Assembly (NCBI GenBank): GCA_937981585.1
Contig: CALJOA010000142.1
Span: forward strand, 1-33,986
Direction of reading: 5' to 3'
Length of the DNA: 33,986 nt
Source of the DNA: an uncultured Pirellulaceae bacterium
Lineage (GTDB): Bacteria; Planctomycetota; Planctomycetia; Pirellulales; Pirellulaceae
Every line of letters begins with the position of its first letter. Within the stretch, counting starts at the first letter, position 1. Under the pieces are notes generated by a model. It was not told the DNA's origin. It was given only the letters and a program-made list of their open reading frames with translations, and searched no databases. Shown piece by piece: positions 8,451 to 16,545 of this stretch. Made by a program: the position numbers and the translations under genes.

Positions 8451-8475
8451 GTCGGGCACTCTACTCCTGCCCGAC
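8451..8475. terminator. Hairpin downstream of the TIGR03790 gene
   Basis: GTCGGGCA (8451-8458) and TGCCCGAC (8468-8475) are perfectly complementary with a 9-nt loop, between two convergent genes. On the plus strand it is followed by TCGAGTTTTA, only a weak U-run. It may act as a terminator or an RNA-stabilising stem. Confidence 0.4.
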
Positions 8476-8507
8476 TCGAGTTTTACCTAATCGAAATGAA
8501 AGTTGAA

Positions 8508-8567
8508 GACAGGATTTACATGATCAAAAAGATGTTGTGCGATCATGTCAATCATGTTTATCCTGTC
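8508..8567. repeat. Inverted repeat of GACAGGAT-ACATGAT type
   Basis: GACAGGATTTACATGAT (8508-8524) is complementary at 15 of 17 positions to ATCATGTTTATCCTGTC (8551-8567). It lies in the 211-bp gap between the convergent TIGR03790 and phoR genes. AGGAT/ATCCTG palindromes of this kind are common dispersed intergenic repeats in bacteria. No coding sequence is seen in this gap. Confidence 0.7.
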
Positions 8568-8606
8568 CGAAACCATTGTGGAGCGTGCTTAGTTTGAGTG
8601 GCTGGA

Positions 8607-10421
8607 CTAGGCGCCGGGCAAGCGAATTTCGAATTGGCTGCCCTTACCGGGCTGGCTTTCCAAGTGCACTGATCCACCCAAAGACTGCGTCAAGTGTTTC
8701 ACGATCGCAAGTCCCAGGCCGGTTCCGCCCATATCCCGAGATCTCGATTTGTCGACGCGATAAAACCGTTCGAACACGCGAGCCTGTTGGTCTTTGGCAA
8801 TTCCGATTCCGGTATCTAAAACTCGGATTGCCACCTCGGGATGAGTCTTCTGCGCCGATCCGCCGTCTTCAGCAGAGATTTCGCCAGCAAGTTTGCTTGT
8901 CGAAATCGTAACCACACCTCCTTCGAGCGTGTAATGAATCGCGTTGACGACGAGATTCTTCACCATCGTTTCAATAGCAGCGGCATCGGCTCGAGCGATT
9001 GGCGAAGGGTTCGTCAAATCGAGTTTCAACTCGAGCCCGCGTTCCTCAGCGAACCTCGAAAACTGCTCAACCGCCGAGCTGCAGACCAGATTTAGATCCA
9101 CGTCAGAAATCGAGAACGCGCCTTCGCCCGATTCGACTCTGGCAAGTTGAAGTAAATCCTGGATCTGCGCGTTGAGTAGTTCCGCATGAAATTCGATCTG
9201 CTTGACAAAATCGAGGTTCTTTTCCTGATCGTTGATCGCGCCGATCCGAAGTGTTTCGGCATAAGCCTTGATCGATGCCAGTGGCGTTTTAAGCTCATGA
9301 GAAACGTTGGCGACGAAGTCACGACGCATTGTTTCCAGTTTTCTCAGGGCACTCACGTCATGCAAAACAACCACGACGCCGGGCCGCTTTTCGTCGGCCA
9401 GGACGGAGACGCGGGCGCTGAGTGTTTTGGGCGGCTTGGTCAACGTTTCGAATTCTGTCTTAGAAAACGTGCGCTTTTCCTGAGTCTGCTCGATTGAATC
9501 CAGCAGTTCGGGAATCCGGATGATCTCAAAAAGTCGTTTTCTAACGATTTCGGGCCGAGTCAATTTGAGCATTTCACATGCCGCACCGTTGGCCAACATG
9601 ACTTGCCCGTTGGGCTCGATTGCAATCACACCTTCAATCATGCTCGAAAGCACCGCCTCAAGCCGTTGGCTGTTCTCCATGAGACGTTCTTCACGAACGG
9701 TAAGCTCGTTCTTCATGTGCTCAAACGCGTCACCAAGCTCTCCCCATTCATCGGGGCGCCTGGACAGGTTTGTAGAAGCTTGATAGTCGCCCACGCCAAT
9801 CCTGCGAGCCGCCGCCGAGAACAACGACAACGGCTGCATGTGCTTGGCCGAAAATATCGACATCAACAACGCCGTCAAAGCACCTAACGCAATCGCAAAC
9901 AGCCAAACGTACTTTTGAATCGAACGAATCGACGAGTTGATCACATCCATCGGAGTGGCAACGCGAACATAGCCCGGTTCAAGCTCGTTGTCGGAATCGA
10001 CTCGGCGGGCAAAGTACATCATCTGTTGGTCCAGTGTCGAACTGAAGCGCTGAGAGAAACCGAATCCGTTTTCCTTGGCCTCCAACACTTCGCTGCGAGT
10101 CGCGTGAGGCCCAATGTCCAGATCACCCGTGACCGAGTCTGCAACGACGATGCCGTCGGGCTTGATCAACGTGATCCGCATTTCGGACTTGTCTCCAAAT
10201 CGTTTGACGAGGTCTGGCAGACTTTCGTTCTCCAGCCCGCCTTCGAGCTCGCCAATCTGTTCTGCCAAAAGCACTGTCATAGCACTCATCTTGGATTTAG
10301 AAGCAACCATCATTTGATTGCGAGTTATCCAACTCAGCACGAACACAAAAATTCCCGCCGCAAGCAAATGCAGTATTAGATACCCAATCAGGAATCGTTG
10401 GACAGTTCGGGGGAATTTCAC
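8607..10421 (-). CDS. phoR: PhoR-like sensor histidine kinase
   Basis: Membrane sensor kinase, 604 aa. Helix 1 spans about 9-32, an extracytoplasmic sensor region about 35-168, helix 2 about 170-190, then HAMP (about 190-245). A PAS domain covers about 250-360 (RLEAVLSSMIEGVIAIEPNG). The HisKA domain has the phospho-acceptor H375 in NVSHELKTPLASI. The ATPase domain shows the N box (MVKNLVVNAIHYT), DTGIGI and GGTGLGLAIV. The HAMP-PAS-HisKA-ATPase order and phosphate context suggest it controls PhoB. It is not adjacent to phoB, being separated from it by the whole pst operon and the TIGR03790 gene. The large periplasmic loop (E. coli PhoR has almost none) resembles Bacillus PhoR. Confidence 0.85.
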   Translation of the reverse strand: MKFPRTVQRFLIGYLILHLLAAGIFVFVLSWITRNQMMVASKSKMSAMTVLLAEQIGELEGGLENESLPDLVKRFGDKSEMRITLIKPDGIVVADSVTGDLDIGPHATRSEVLEAKENGFGFSQRFSSTLDQQMMYFARRVDSDNELEPGYVRVATPMDVINSSIRSIQKYVWLFAIALGALTALLMSIFSAKHMQPLSLFSAAARRIGVGDYQASTNLSRRPDEWGELGDAFEHMKNELTVREERLMENSQRLEAVLSSMIEGVIAIEPNGQVMLANGAACEMLKLTRPEIVRKRLFEIIRIPELLDSIEQTQEKRTFSKTEFETLTKPPKTLSARVSVLADEKRPGVVVVLHDVSALRKLETMRRDFVANVSHELKTPLASIKAYAETLRIGAINDQEKNLDFVKQIEFHAELLNAQIQDLLQLARVESGEGAFSISDVDLNLVCSSAVEQFSRFAEERGLELKLDLTNPSPIARADAAAIETMVKNLVVNAIHYTLEGGVVTISTSKLAGEISAEDGGSAQKTHPEVAIRVLDTGIGIAKDQQARVFERFYRVDKSRSRDMGGTGLGLAIVKHLTQSLGGSVHLESQPGKGSQFEIRLPGA

Positions 10422-10627
10422 AGAAACGATGGTCGACTTGTTTCAGCCGCCTAAAAACCAAGCGCCGGACTAAATCAGTCACAGCATCAGTCGAAGTCTA
10501 TCAGACAGTTTACTCCGATCAATTACATTGAATTCAAATTCCTTTTAGTGGGGCAGGGGGATATACTTTGGCGATCGGCCTCAGCTCAACCGGGCTGATG
10601 GACTTCTTGGCAACACCCTCAGTTTGA

Positions 10628-13027
10628 ATGCCCATGCGTCTCGCAACCAAGTCAACACAACTATCGCTTTGGCCCAACATTGATGGCGTCCCTGCGTCGA
10701 ACCCGATGTTTTTTTTCTGGTTCTTTTTTTCGATCCTTGCGACATTGATTGGCGTTTGCGATGCGGAGGTCGATCGGGCTAGCTCCGCTAGTTCAGTCCA
10801 ACCGGTTGCTCTGACCGTCGCGGCGCAGGAAAAAGCAGAAAATAAAGACGATCAAGCCAATGCTCTCGGGCCAGCAAGTCGGTCGGGAACAACAGTTCGA
10901 ATTCAATTGCCGATCGACAGTAACGTCAGCGCACGAGTTCGAAAGACGCTTCAGGAGCAAGCCGAGCGTGCACCAGCCGCTACACCCGCGTCGGGAAAGC
11001 CGGTGGTCGTTTTGGAGTTTGAAGCCGCCACTCAAACCGGACGCGGCAGTGAGCTCGAAGCCTGCATCGCGCTTGCAAGGTACCTGGGCAGCCCCGAGCT
11101 GCACCGGATCCACACCGTCGCGTATTTGCCATCCAAAAATACTAACCCACCGACTCAGCTCAATGGTCACGCGGTTCTGGTCGCCGTTGCGGCAAATCAG
11201 CTTGCCCTTGAGCCAGGCACGGCAATCGGTGCTGCTGGAATCGATGACAAGACGATCGAGCCTTGGGTCCGCGAAGTATATCGCTCCATCGCGCAGCAAC
11301 GACTGACCGAAGTTCCCGAGGAAGTTGTGCTCAGCATGCTCGACGCGCGCGAAGGTCTTCATCGTGTAACCAAATCAGATGGTGGAGTTGTCTACGTCAA
11401 TAGTCAGCAGCGTGACAAACTTGAAACAGAAGGCGCGTCCAACAGCGATCAGATCGCCGCCAATGGAGAACTGGCAGTACTGACGCGCGAGCAGTTGGAA
11501 GAATTCGGGCTTGTGCGACTGACGCCTGAGACGCGAGCCGATTTGGCGCGGCAGTTGGACCTGGTCCCAAGTTCGCTCGAAAGCAAAGTCGCCTCTGGCA
11601 AAGACCGGATCGCCATTCAAATCAACTTGCCGTCTTACATCGATGAAAAGTCAGCTCAGTGGTTGACGCTTGAAATGAGCCGACAGGTTTCAAGACAAAA
11701 AGCCAATCTGATTATCTTGAACATCGATTCCAATCAGGGCGAGGTTGATGCATGTCTGCGAATTGCACAACGATTGGTCGAATTTGATCAAAACAAAGTT
11801 CGCACGGTCGCCTACGTTCGAGAGTCTGCCATCGGACCAGTAGGCTTGGTCGCGCTCTCGTGTAGCCATCTGATCATGGCTCCTGATTCTCAGCTTGGCG
11901 GACGTCGGAGCCCTGATGACGAAGTCGATTTTGACGATGAAGAGCTTTCCAAAGACGACTTGCGCAAGCTTAAACCACTGGTCCAGGCGGTCGCGAAAAA
12001 GAAGCAGTCGGATTGGTCGCTGATGATGTCGATGCTTGATCCCAAGCTAACACTGACGCGGTATCGGCAGAAGGACAAGCAAGCCGAGCTGATTCGTATC
12101 TTGAGCAACGAGGAGTTCGAATCGCTCGAAGACCGTGAGACTTGGGCACCGCTTCGTCCGCTCGGCGGCGAGAATGGGATCAACGCGGTCGAGGCCGAGC
12201 GTGCGTCGATCGCCCGAACCGTTGCTGAGGATATGGGCCAAATCCAAACGATGTACCAACTCGAAAACAGCCCAAAAGTCGTTCAGCCAACCGCGACCGA
12301 TCGCTGGGTTGAACGTCTGGCACGATTTTTGAGTTCGCCTTTCGTTGCGCCGTGGCTCTTGTTCGGTGCGATGTTCTTTTTCTCAACCGAGATGTCGGCT
12401 CCCGGGTTGGGATTGCCCGGTTTTCTGGCGACGCTTTGTTTTGTGGCTTTCTTTTGGAGCCAGTATCTTGGCGGAAATGCGGACTGGCTGGAAATCATCA
12501 TGTTCACGGTCGGGGTGATATTTGTTTTGATTGAGATTTTCGCGTTGCCCGGCTTCGGAGTCTTTGGGATTGGTGGATTGCTGATGATCATTGTCTCGGT
12601 CGTGCTGGCGTCTCAGTCGTTTTTGATTCCCAGAACAACGCAAGAACTCGCGCAGATCCCTTTTTCGCTGTTGCCAGTTTTGGGAGCCGGTTTTGGTGTG
12701 ATTGCCGGTGCGTTTGCGATCCGCAAAATTCTGCCCAATTCGCCGTACCTTCGTCGGATGATGTTGGAACCTCGAAAACGAATTGACACTGGACTGGAAT
12801 CTCAAACAGATCCCGAGGCTGTTGTGGACTGGAGTCATCTTGCGGGTGAGACAGGAACAACGGTCACGAAATTGTATCCGGCTGGAAAAGCACGTATCGC
12901 CGGGCGAGTCTACGATGTTGTGTCCAACGGCTCATTAGTGGATAAAGGCGAGGAAGTTGTTGTCGTCGAAGCACAAGGCAATCGAATTGTCGTCAAACCT
13001 GTCAGTCCGAAATCAGAGAACACTTAG
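10628..13027 (+). CDS. NfeD-family membrane protein with two degenerate ClpP-like domains
   Basis: 799-aa membrane protein of the long NfeD (NfeD1b) type. A hydrophobic segment at about 26-43 is a signal or anchor. Two ClpP/crotonase-like domains follow, about 90-310 and 325-560. NfeD1b proteins normally carry one such protease domain with a catalytic Ser in an AASAG-like motif. Here the matching places read QLNGHAVLVAV and AIGPVGLVAL, with glycine instead of serine. Four or more membrane helices (about 575-700) precede the C-terminal OB-fold NfeD domain (GETGTTVTKLYPAGKARIAG...). A start at 10634 is equally possible. The downstream partner is a short NfeD gene 12 nt away. The expected SPFH (FloA-like) gene is not next to them. 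Confidence 0.85.
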   Translation: MPMRLATKSTQLSLWPNIDGVPASNPMFFFWFFFSILATLIGVCDAEVDRASSASSVQPVALTVAAQEKAENKDDQANALGPASRSGTTVRIQLPIDSNVSARVRKTLQEQAERAPAATPASGKPVVVLEFEAATQTGRGSELEACIALARYLGSPELHRIHTVAYLPSKNTNPPTQLNGHAVLVAVAANQLALEPGTAIGAAGIDDKTIEPWVREVYRSIAQQRLTEVPEEVVLSMLDAREGLHRVTKSDGGVVYVNSQQRDKLETEGASNSDQIAANGELAVLTREQLEEFGLVRLTPETRADLARQLDLVPSSLESKVASGKDRIAIQINLPSYIDEKSAQWLTLEMSRQVSRQKANLIILNIDSNQGEVDACLRIAQRLVEFDQNKVRTVAYVRESAIGPVGLVALSCSHLIMAPDSQLGGRRSPDDEVDFDDEELSKDDLRKLKPLVQAVAKKKQSDWSLMMSMLDPKLTLTRYRQKDKQAELIRILSNEEFESLEDRETWAPLRPLGGENGINAVEAERASIARTVAEDMGQIQTMYQLENSPKVVQPTATDRWVERLARFLSSPFVAPWLLFGAMFFFSTEMSAPGLGLPGFLATLCFVAFFWSQYLGGNADWLEIIMFTVGVIFVLIEIFALPGFGVFGIGGLLMIIVSVVLASQSFLIPRTTQELAQIPFSLLPVLGAGFGVIAGAFAIRKILPNSPYLRRMMLEPRKRIDTGLESQTDPEAVVDWSHLAGETGTTVTKLYPAGKARIAGRVYDVVSNGSLVDKGEEVVVVEAQGNRIVVKPVSPKSENT

Positions 13028-13039
13028 GATTAAGTAACA

Positions 13040-13624
13040 ATGTATTGGGCTTTGTTTCTCTTGCTTGGCGGTTTGTGCTTGGTTGCTCTGGAGCTGTTTG
13101 TTCCTTCAGCTGGGATTATCGGAATCGTAGCGGCAACGTTAATCGTTGGCGGAATTATTGTTGGTTTCATGGATAGCCTGACGACGGGCGCGTTGATGTT
13201 GATGATCGCAGTAGTTGCGTTGCCGGTCCTGCTGACGATCATGTTTAAAGTCTGGCCGCATACGCCACTGGGAAAGCGAATCCTGCTTAAGGATCTCAAA
13301 CCAGAAGACGTCTTACCCAAAAAGTCACACTATAAGAAGCGCAACGATTCGTTGGTTGGAAAGCTTGGTGTTGCCAAAACAAAAATGCTTCCCAGTGGAA
13401 TCGTGGTGATCGACGGTGAGAAGTTTGATGCCATCAGTGAAGGCTTTGCAATTGATGAAGGCGACGCCGTCAAGATCATTTCCGTCCGCGAGCATCGAAT
13501 CTATGTTCAGCCTTATGACGGCAAAATAGGCGATTCAGCAGATTTGCCCGTTCGTGATCGAGACATCCTCTCACAACCAATCGAAGAGCTTGGGATCGAC
13601 TCGATCGACGATCCGCTGGCGTAA
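13040..13624 (+). CDS. Short NfeD-family membrane protein
   Basis: 194-aa protein with two or three membrane helices (about 2-23, 25-45, 50-75) and a cytoplasmic or periplasmic OB-fold of NfeD type at about 105-175 (LVGKLGVAKTKMLPSG, IVVIDGEKFDAISEG, YVQPYDG). Such short NfeD proteins usually work with SPFH/flotillin proteins to organise membrane microdomains. It starts 12 nt after the longer NfeD gene, so the two are probably co-transcribed. No SPFH gene follows here; a 386-bp repeat-filled gap and the convergent his operon come next. Confidence 0.85.
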   Translation: MYWALFLLLGGLCLVALELFVPSAGIIGIVAATLIVGGIIVGFMDSLTTGALMLMIAVVALPVLLTIMFKVWPHTPLGKRILLKDLKPEDVLPKKSHYKKRNDSLVGKLGVAKTKMLPSGIVVIDGEKFDAISEGFAIDEGDAVKIISVREHRIYVQPYDGKIGDSADLPVRDRDILSQPIEELGIDSIDDPLA

Positions 13625-13688
13625 AAGCGTTTCAAAACTTGAAATTGTCTGCCAGACTCGACGGGCGAATTTGAAATCATCTCAAATG

Positions 13689-13723
13689 CCGGGTTCTTGC
13701 AGCACAACCCGGGGCTGTAGCCC
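13689..13723. repeat. Adjacent small hairpins after nfeD
   Basis: CCGGGTT (13689-13695) pairs with AACCCGG (13706-13712). Directly after it GGGCT (13712-13716) pairs with AGCCC (13719-13723). They begin the non-coding gap 13625-14010, which contains no supported gene, and may end the nfeD transcript. Confidence 0.5.
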
Positions 13724-13767
13724 AATGGTACTTACTTTAGACGCGAAAGCTCCTGAAATGGTAACCC

Positions 13768-13846
13768 GGTTGTGATTTTTTCAAAACACTCCTTAACAAC
13801 ATCAGCCGTTTTGGCTATCGCCCAAACGGCTAATTAAATCACAACC
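13768..13846. repeat. Nested palindromic element
   Basis: Outer arms GGTTGTGATTT (13768-13778) and AAATCACAACC (13836-13846) are perfect inverted repeats. Inside, AGCCGTTT (13804-13811) pairs with AAACGGCT (13824-13831), and GGC with GCC closer in. It looks like a small non-autonomous or REP-type element. Confidence 0.65.
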
Positions 13847-13859
13847 CGACGCGTGAGCG

Positions 13860-13919
13860 GGGCGAAGCTACATTTGAGTTCGCCCTCCCAAGAAAGCAAT
13901 TTATCAAACCCGGCCAAGC
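13860..13919. repeat. Repeat copy shared with the 26.9-kb intergenic element
   Basis: GGGCGAA (13860-13866) and TTCGCCC (13879-13885) form a hairpin. The sequence from 13879 to 13919 closely matches 26924-26964 (TTCGCCCTCCC, AAGAA, GCAA, TTAT, GGCC blocks in the same order). Both intergenic regions therefore carry copies of one dispersed repeat family. Confidence 0.65.
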
Positions 13920-14010
13920 ACCAACACGGCCTAACGCCAATGCGCCCAAACACCAAAACGGCACATCCTAAAATTGGGCTGCAACAAAGCACTTTTATTT
14001 CTGGCTTCCA

Positions 14011-15273
14011 TTAGCTACCTGCTCGCTTGAGCGCGGCGCGCTGGTGGCCAATCAAGCCCTCCAGTTCAGCCAGTCGGGCGGTGTCGTCAACCAATGACTG
14101 TGGCGCCGAATCAAGTTTCAACCACGTCCGCACGCGTACATAAGTGAACACGTTAAGTCCGGCGCTGAAGCGAGATGTTCCAGCGGTTGGCAATGTGTGA
14201 TTTGGTCCGGCACCGTAGTCTCCGAAGACTTCGGCTGATTGGTGTCCGATAAAGATGCAACCTGCATTGCGAATCACCTGGGCGATGGTTTCCGCTTCTT
14301 CGCAATGAAGTTCAAGATGCTCGGGCGCAAGTGCATCGCAAACTGCAACCGCATCTTCCATCGACTCGGCAACGATTGCGGCTCCATTTGCCAGCGACTC
14401 TCTGGCCGTTTCTCCAGTCGGCAACTGATCCAGTTGGCTGGAAAGTGCGGCAACAACTTGCTGGGCAACCGACTGAGACGTCGTCACCAAGAACGGCCTT
14501 GCGTCAACATCGTGTTCGGCTTGGGCAAGCAGATCAGCAGCGATTGTTTCTGGGTCGGCCGTTTCGTCAGCGACCAGCACCAACTCGGACGGGCCGGCCA
14601 ACATATCAATCCCGCAATCACCGCTGACGATTTTCTTGGCCGCAGTAACCCAGCGATTGCCCGGCCCAACGATCAGATCGCAACGCCGTAAATCAGTGAA
14701 CCCATAAGCCATCGCGGCGATTGCATGCGCACCTCCGATGGCGAGGACTTGGTCGGCGCCTGCGATTGCCGCCGTAGCCAACATCAAGTCCGAAGGATTC
14801 GGAGTCGCAAGCGTGATTTTGTCGCATTCGGCAACGACGGCCGGCACGACCGTCATCATCACCGTCGATGGCAACGCGTAGCGTCCGGCCGGCGCGTAAC
14901 AACCAACGTGTTCAATTGGTTCGATCGTATGTCCGGCCATTCCGCCGGGGACTTCTGTTTCAAGAGCGGACAAGCAATCGAGTTGCGCTTTGGCAAAGTC
15001 ACCGATCCGCTTGGCGACGCGTCTTAGTAGTTCGATATCTGCCGGATCGATTCGGCCGATCGCTGCTTTCAATTCGTCTTTCTCGATCAACAGCGGTTGG
15101 TCGTCGGTCCGTTCGCCAAACTTGTTGGCGTAGACGCGAATTCCGACTTCGCCATCGTTGCGTACCTCGGCAACGATCGCTTCGGCGGCGCTCATCGTTT
15201 CGGGATCCAAAGACGCCGTAGGGTCACCGGGTTGAAACGATTCAGCCTTGATAATTTTGAAGGGTGACGACAT
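14011..15273 (-). CDS. hisD: Histidinol dehydrogenase
   Basis: Oxidises L-histidinol to L-histidine with two NAD, the last step of the pathway; zinc-dependent and cytosolic. Length 420 aa is normal. Visible signatures are CYAPAGRYALPSTVMM, GGAHAIAAMAYG, VGPGNRWVTAAK, AGPSELVLVADE, QAEHDVDA, the catalytic pair in LAPEHLELH, and GPNHTLPTAGTSRFS. It is the last gene of the his operon. Its ATG overlaps the stop codon of the upstream hisIE gene (TGATG), so translation is probably coupled. Confidence 0.97.
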   Translation of the reverse strand: MSSPFKIIKAESFQPGDPTASLDPETMSAAEAIVAEVRNDGEVGIRVYANKFGERTDDQPLLIEKDELKAAIGRIDPADIELLRRVAKRIGDFAKAQLDCLSALETEVPGGMAGHTIEPIEHVGCYAPAGRYALPSTVMMTVVPAVVAECDKITLATPNPSDLMLATAAIAGADQVLAIGGAHAIAAMAYGFTDLRRCDLIVGPGNRWVTAAKKIVSGDCGIDMLAGPSELVLVADETADPETIAADLLAQAEHDVDARPFLVTTSQSVAQQVVAALSSQLDQLPTGETARESLANGAAIVAESMEDAVAVCDALAPEHLELHCEEAETIAQVIRNAGCIFIGHQSAEVFGDYGAGPNHTLPTAGTSRFSAGLNVFTYVRVRTWLKLDSAPQSLVDDTARLAELEGLIGHQRAALKRAGS

Positions 15274-16349
15274 CAGTTGCTTTCCGGATTCTCAAGTTTG
15301 TTCTTTCGCCGAACGACGCGGTTCATTCTTCGGGCAAGCTCTTGATGCACTCGCTCCAGTGTGACACCGTTTTTGAGCATCGCAACGAGTGAAAAGTACA
15401 GCACGTCGGCGGCTTCCCACGCAATCTCATAATCGTCGTCTTGTTGGCTGGCGTCGGAAAGCTCTTTGGCTTCTTCGAGCAGCTTGGTTTCCAACATTTT
15501 GGCATCGTTGGCCAATTTTCGCGTGAACGATTTCTCGTCCGTTTCATTGATGCGACTGGAGAGCCGTTCCATTACCGCCTGGATCGTGCGCTCGGCCCCA
15601 AAACAGGTATGCGTATCACGATGGCAAAAACCCGGCGGGTCCTGAGTGACCATAAAGCGAAGACAATCCCGGTCACAGTCCATTCGGATATTGATCATCT
15701 GCTGTGTCGCGCCGCTGGTTTCGCCTTTGATCCAAAGCCCGCCGCGCGAGCGAGACCAATAAGTCCCAACCCGATTTTCAATCGCGTGGTGAAGGCTTTC
15801 ATAATTCGAATATGCCAGCCCGAGCGCCGTCCCAAGCGGGTCAACAATGATTGTGGACCACAACTCATCCGGGCGATCACTGACCAGGACGGTCTTGAAA
15901 AAGTCGGTTATCAAATCAGCGGTCAGCAATTGGGCGTCGATCAAGCAATCGAACCTTGCCATCTCCAATTCGCCGATTCGATCGGCCGATGGCTGTGCCA
16001 AGGCAACTAGATAACCGCTGGGGATCGCTGCGTCGGGCGAGTCATCATCGATAACAAAACTGATTCGATCGTCCGGTACGGCGCCGAAGTCTTGCTGTGG
16101 ATCTTTGGAGAGAATCGTTGTCGCGCCGGCGTTGAGCAGTGCCAACGCAACCGTCTCGTCGTACTGACTGAGCTCAATTCCTAAATCGACCAGTCCACCA
16201 ACTCGCTTGACGACTGTTTCCAGCGACTCACAGTCGGCAGGTTCGACGCCCGACAAGGCGACGGTCCCGAACAAGCTCCAGTGCGTCAGTTTTTGGACCA
16301 ACTCGGCTGGGTCAACTGAAGATTGGTAGGTGATTGTAGGAATGATCAT
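15273..16349 (-). CDS. hisIE: HIS4-like bifunctional HisIE with extra N-terminal domain
   Basis: Fused phosphoribosyl-AMP cyclohydrolase and phosphoribosyl-ATP pyrophosphatase, steps 2 and 3 of histidine synthesis. The cyclohydrolase part (about 156-255) has YWSRSRGGLWIKGETSG, the DCDRD metal motif at 224-228, and Cys ligands C225, C242 and C249. The pyrophosphatase part (about 262-350) has EEAKEL and EAADVLYF. About 155 residues precede these (for example ALLNAGATTIL) and are absent from ordinary bacterial HisIE. From memory, yeast His4 has the same kind of N-terminal region and matches strongly through the rest. hisD follows directly, so the pair reproduces the HIS4 order as two overlapping genes. 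Confidence 0.92.
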   Translation of the reverse strand: MIIPTITYQSSVDPAELVQKLTHWSLFGTVALSGVEPADCESLETVVKRVGGLVDLGIELSQYDETVALALLNAGATTILSKDPQQDFGAVPDDRISFVIDDDSPDAAIPSGYLVALAQPSADRIGELEMARFDCLIDAQLLTADLITDFFKTVLVSDRPDELWSTIIVDPLGTALGLAYSNYESLHHAIENRVGTYWSRSRGGLWIKGETSGATQQMINIRMDCDRDCLRFMVTQDPPGFCHRDTHTCFGAERTIQAVMERLSSRINETDEKSFTRKLANDAKMLETKLLEEAKELSDASQQDDDYEIAWEAADVLYFSLVAMLKNGVTLERVHQELARRMNRVVRRKNKLENPESN

Positions 16350-16398
16350 GATCTGAAATTTGGGAACAAATAAGGAGCTCTATATAATTCGCGGTAGA

Positions 16399-16524
16399 AA
16401 GAACACTAATCTGCACTAATAAACACTAATGGAGAAACGAGTAGAGTTATGTTGAAGCAGGAAGGTTACGACCTGATGGGCGCGGCATTCGAGGTTTACA
16501 ACGCGATTGCAGATTAGTGTTCTT
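16399..16524. mobile_element. Miniature inverted-repeat element inside the his operon
   Basis: AAGAACACTAATCTGCA (16399-16415) and TGCAGATTAGTGTTCTT (16508-16524) are perfect 17-bp inverted repeats bounding a 126-bp unit in the 196-bp hisF-hisIE gap. The left side also holds three CACTAAT copies at a 10-bp period (16404, 16414, 16424). The interior carries the start of a GxxExxxR-type reading frame that ends inside the right repeat. No target-site duplication is evident. Whether it moves, or is a deletion remnant, cannot be told from one copy. Confidence 0.65.
16449..16517 (+). pseudogene. Truncated GxxExxxR-family reading frame
   Basis: A 22-codon frame opens with ATG and reads MLKQEGYDLMGAAFEVYNAI, then A, D, stop. 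The GAAFEVYN segment matches the N-terminus of GxxExxxR proteins (G-A-A-x-E-V-Y), normally about 120-130 aa and function unknown. The frame stops in the right inverted repeat just where the family would continue with G-x-G. It is therefore a fragment. Identification is from memory of the motif. Confidence 0.6.
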
Positions 16525-16545
16525 CCCTTTTCCTAATTTTGAACG

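Noticed and set aside
10539-10567. Promoter for the nfeD pair (TATACT at 10562-10567)
   Set aside because: The -10 is acceptable, but the sequence at the -35 distance (TTCCTT) is a poor match, so it is not listed as a feature.
13711-13780. tRNA-like stretch (GGGGCTGTAGCCCAATGGTA)
   Set aside because: The start resembles a tRNA D-arm, but there is no matching acceptor stem, anticodon arm or GGTTCGA T-arm. It is better explained by the palindromic repeats there.
16383-16388. TATAAT on the plus strand as a promoter for the small GxxExxxR fragment
   Set aside because: A single -10 match without a -35 in AT-rich sequence, ahead of a truncated frame. Not enough to call.
16404-16430. Three CACTAAT repeats as iterons of an origin
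   Set aside because: Only three short copies in a chromosomal operon gap, with no rep gene or AT-rich unwinding region. They fit better as part of the inverted-repeat element.
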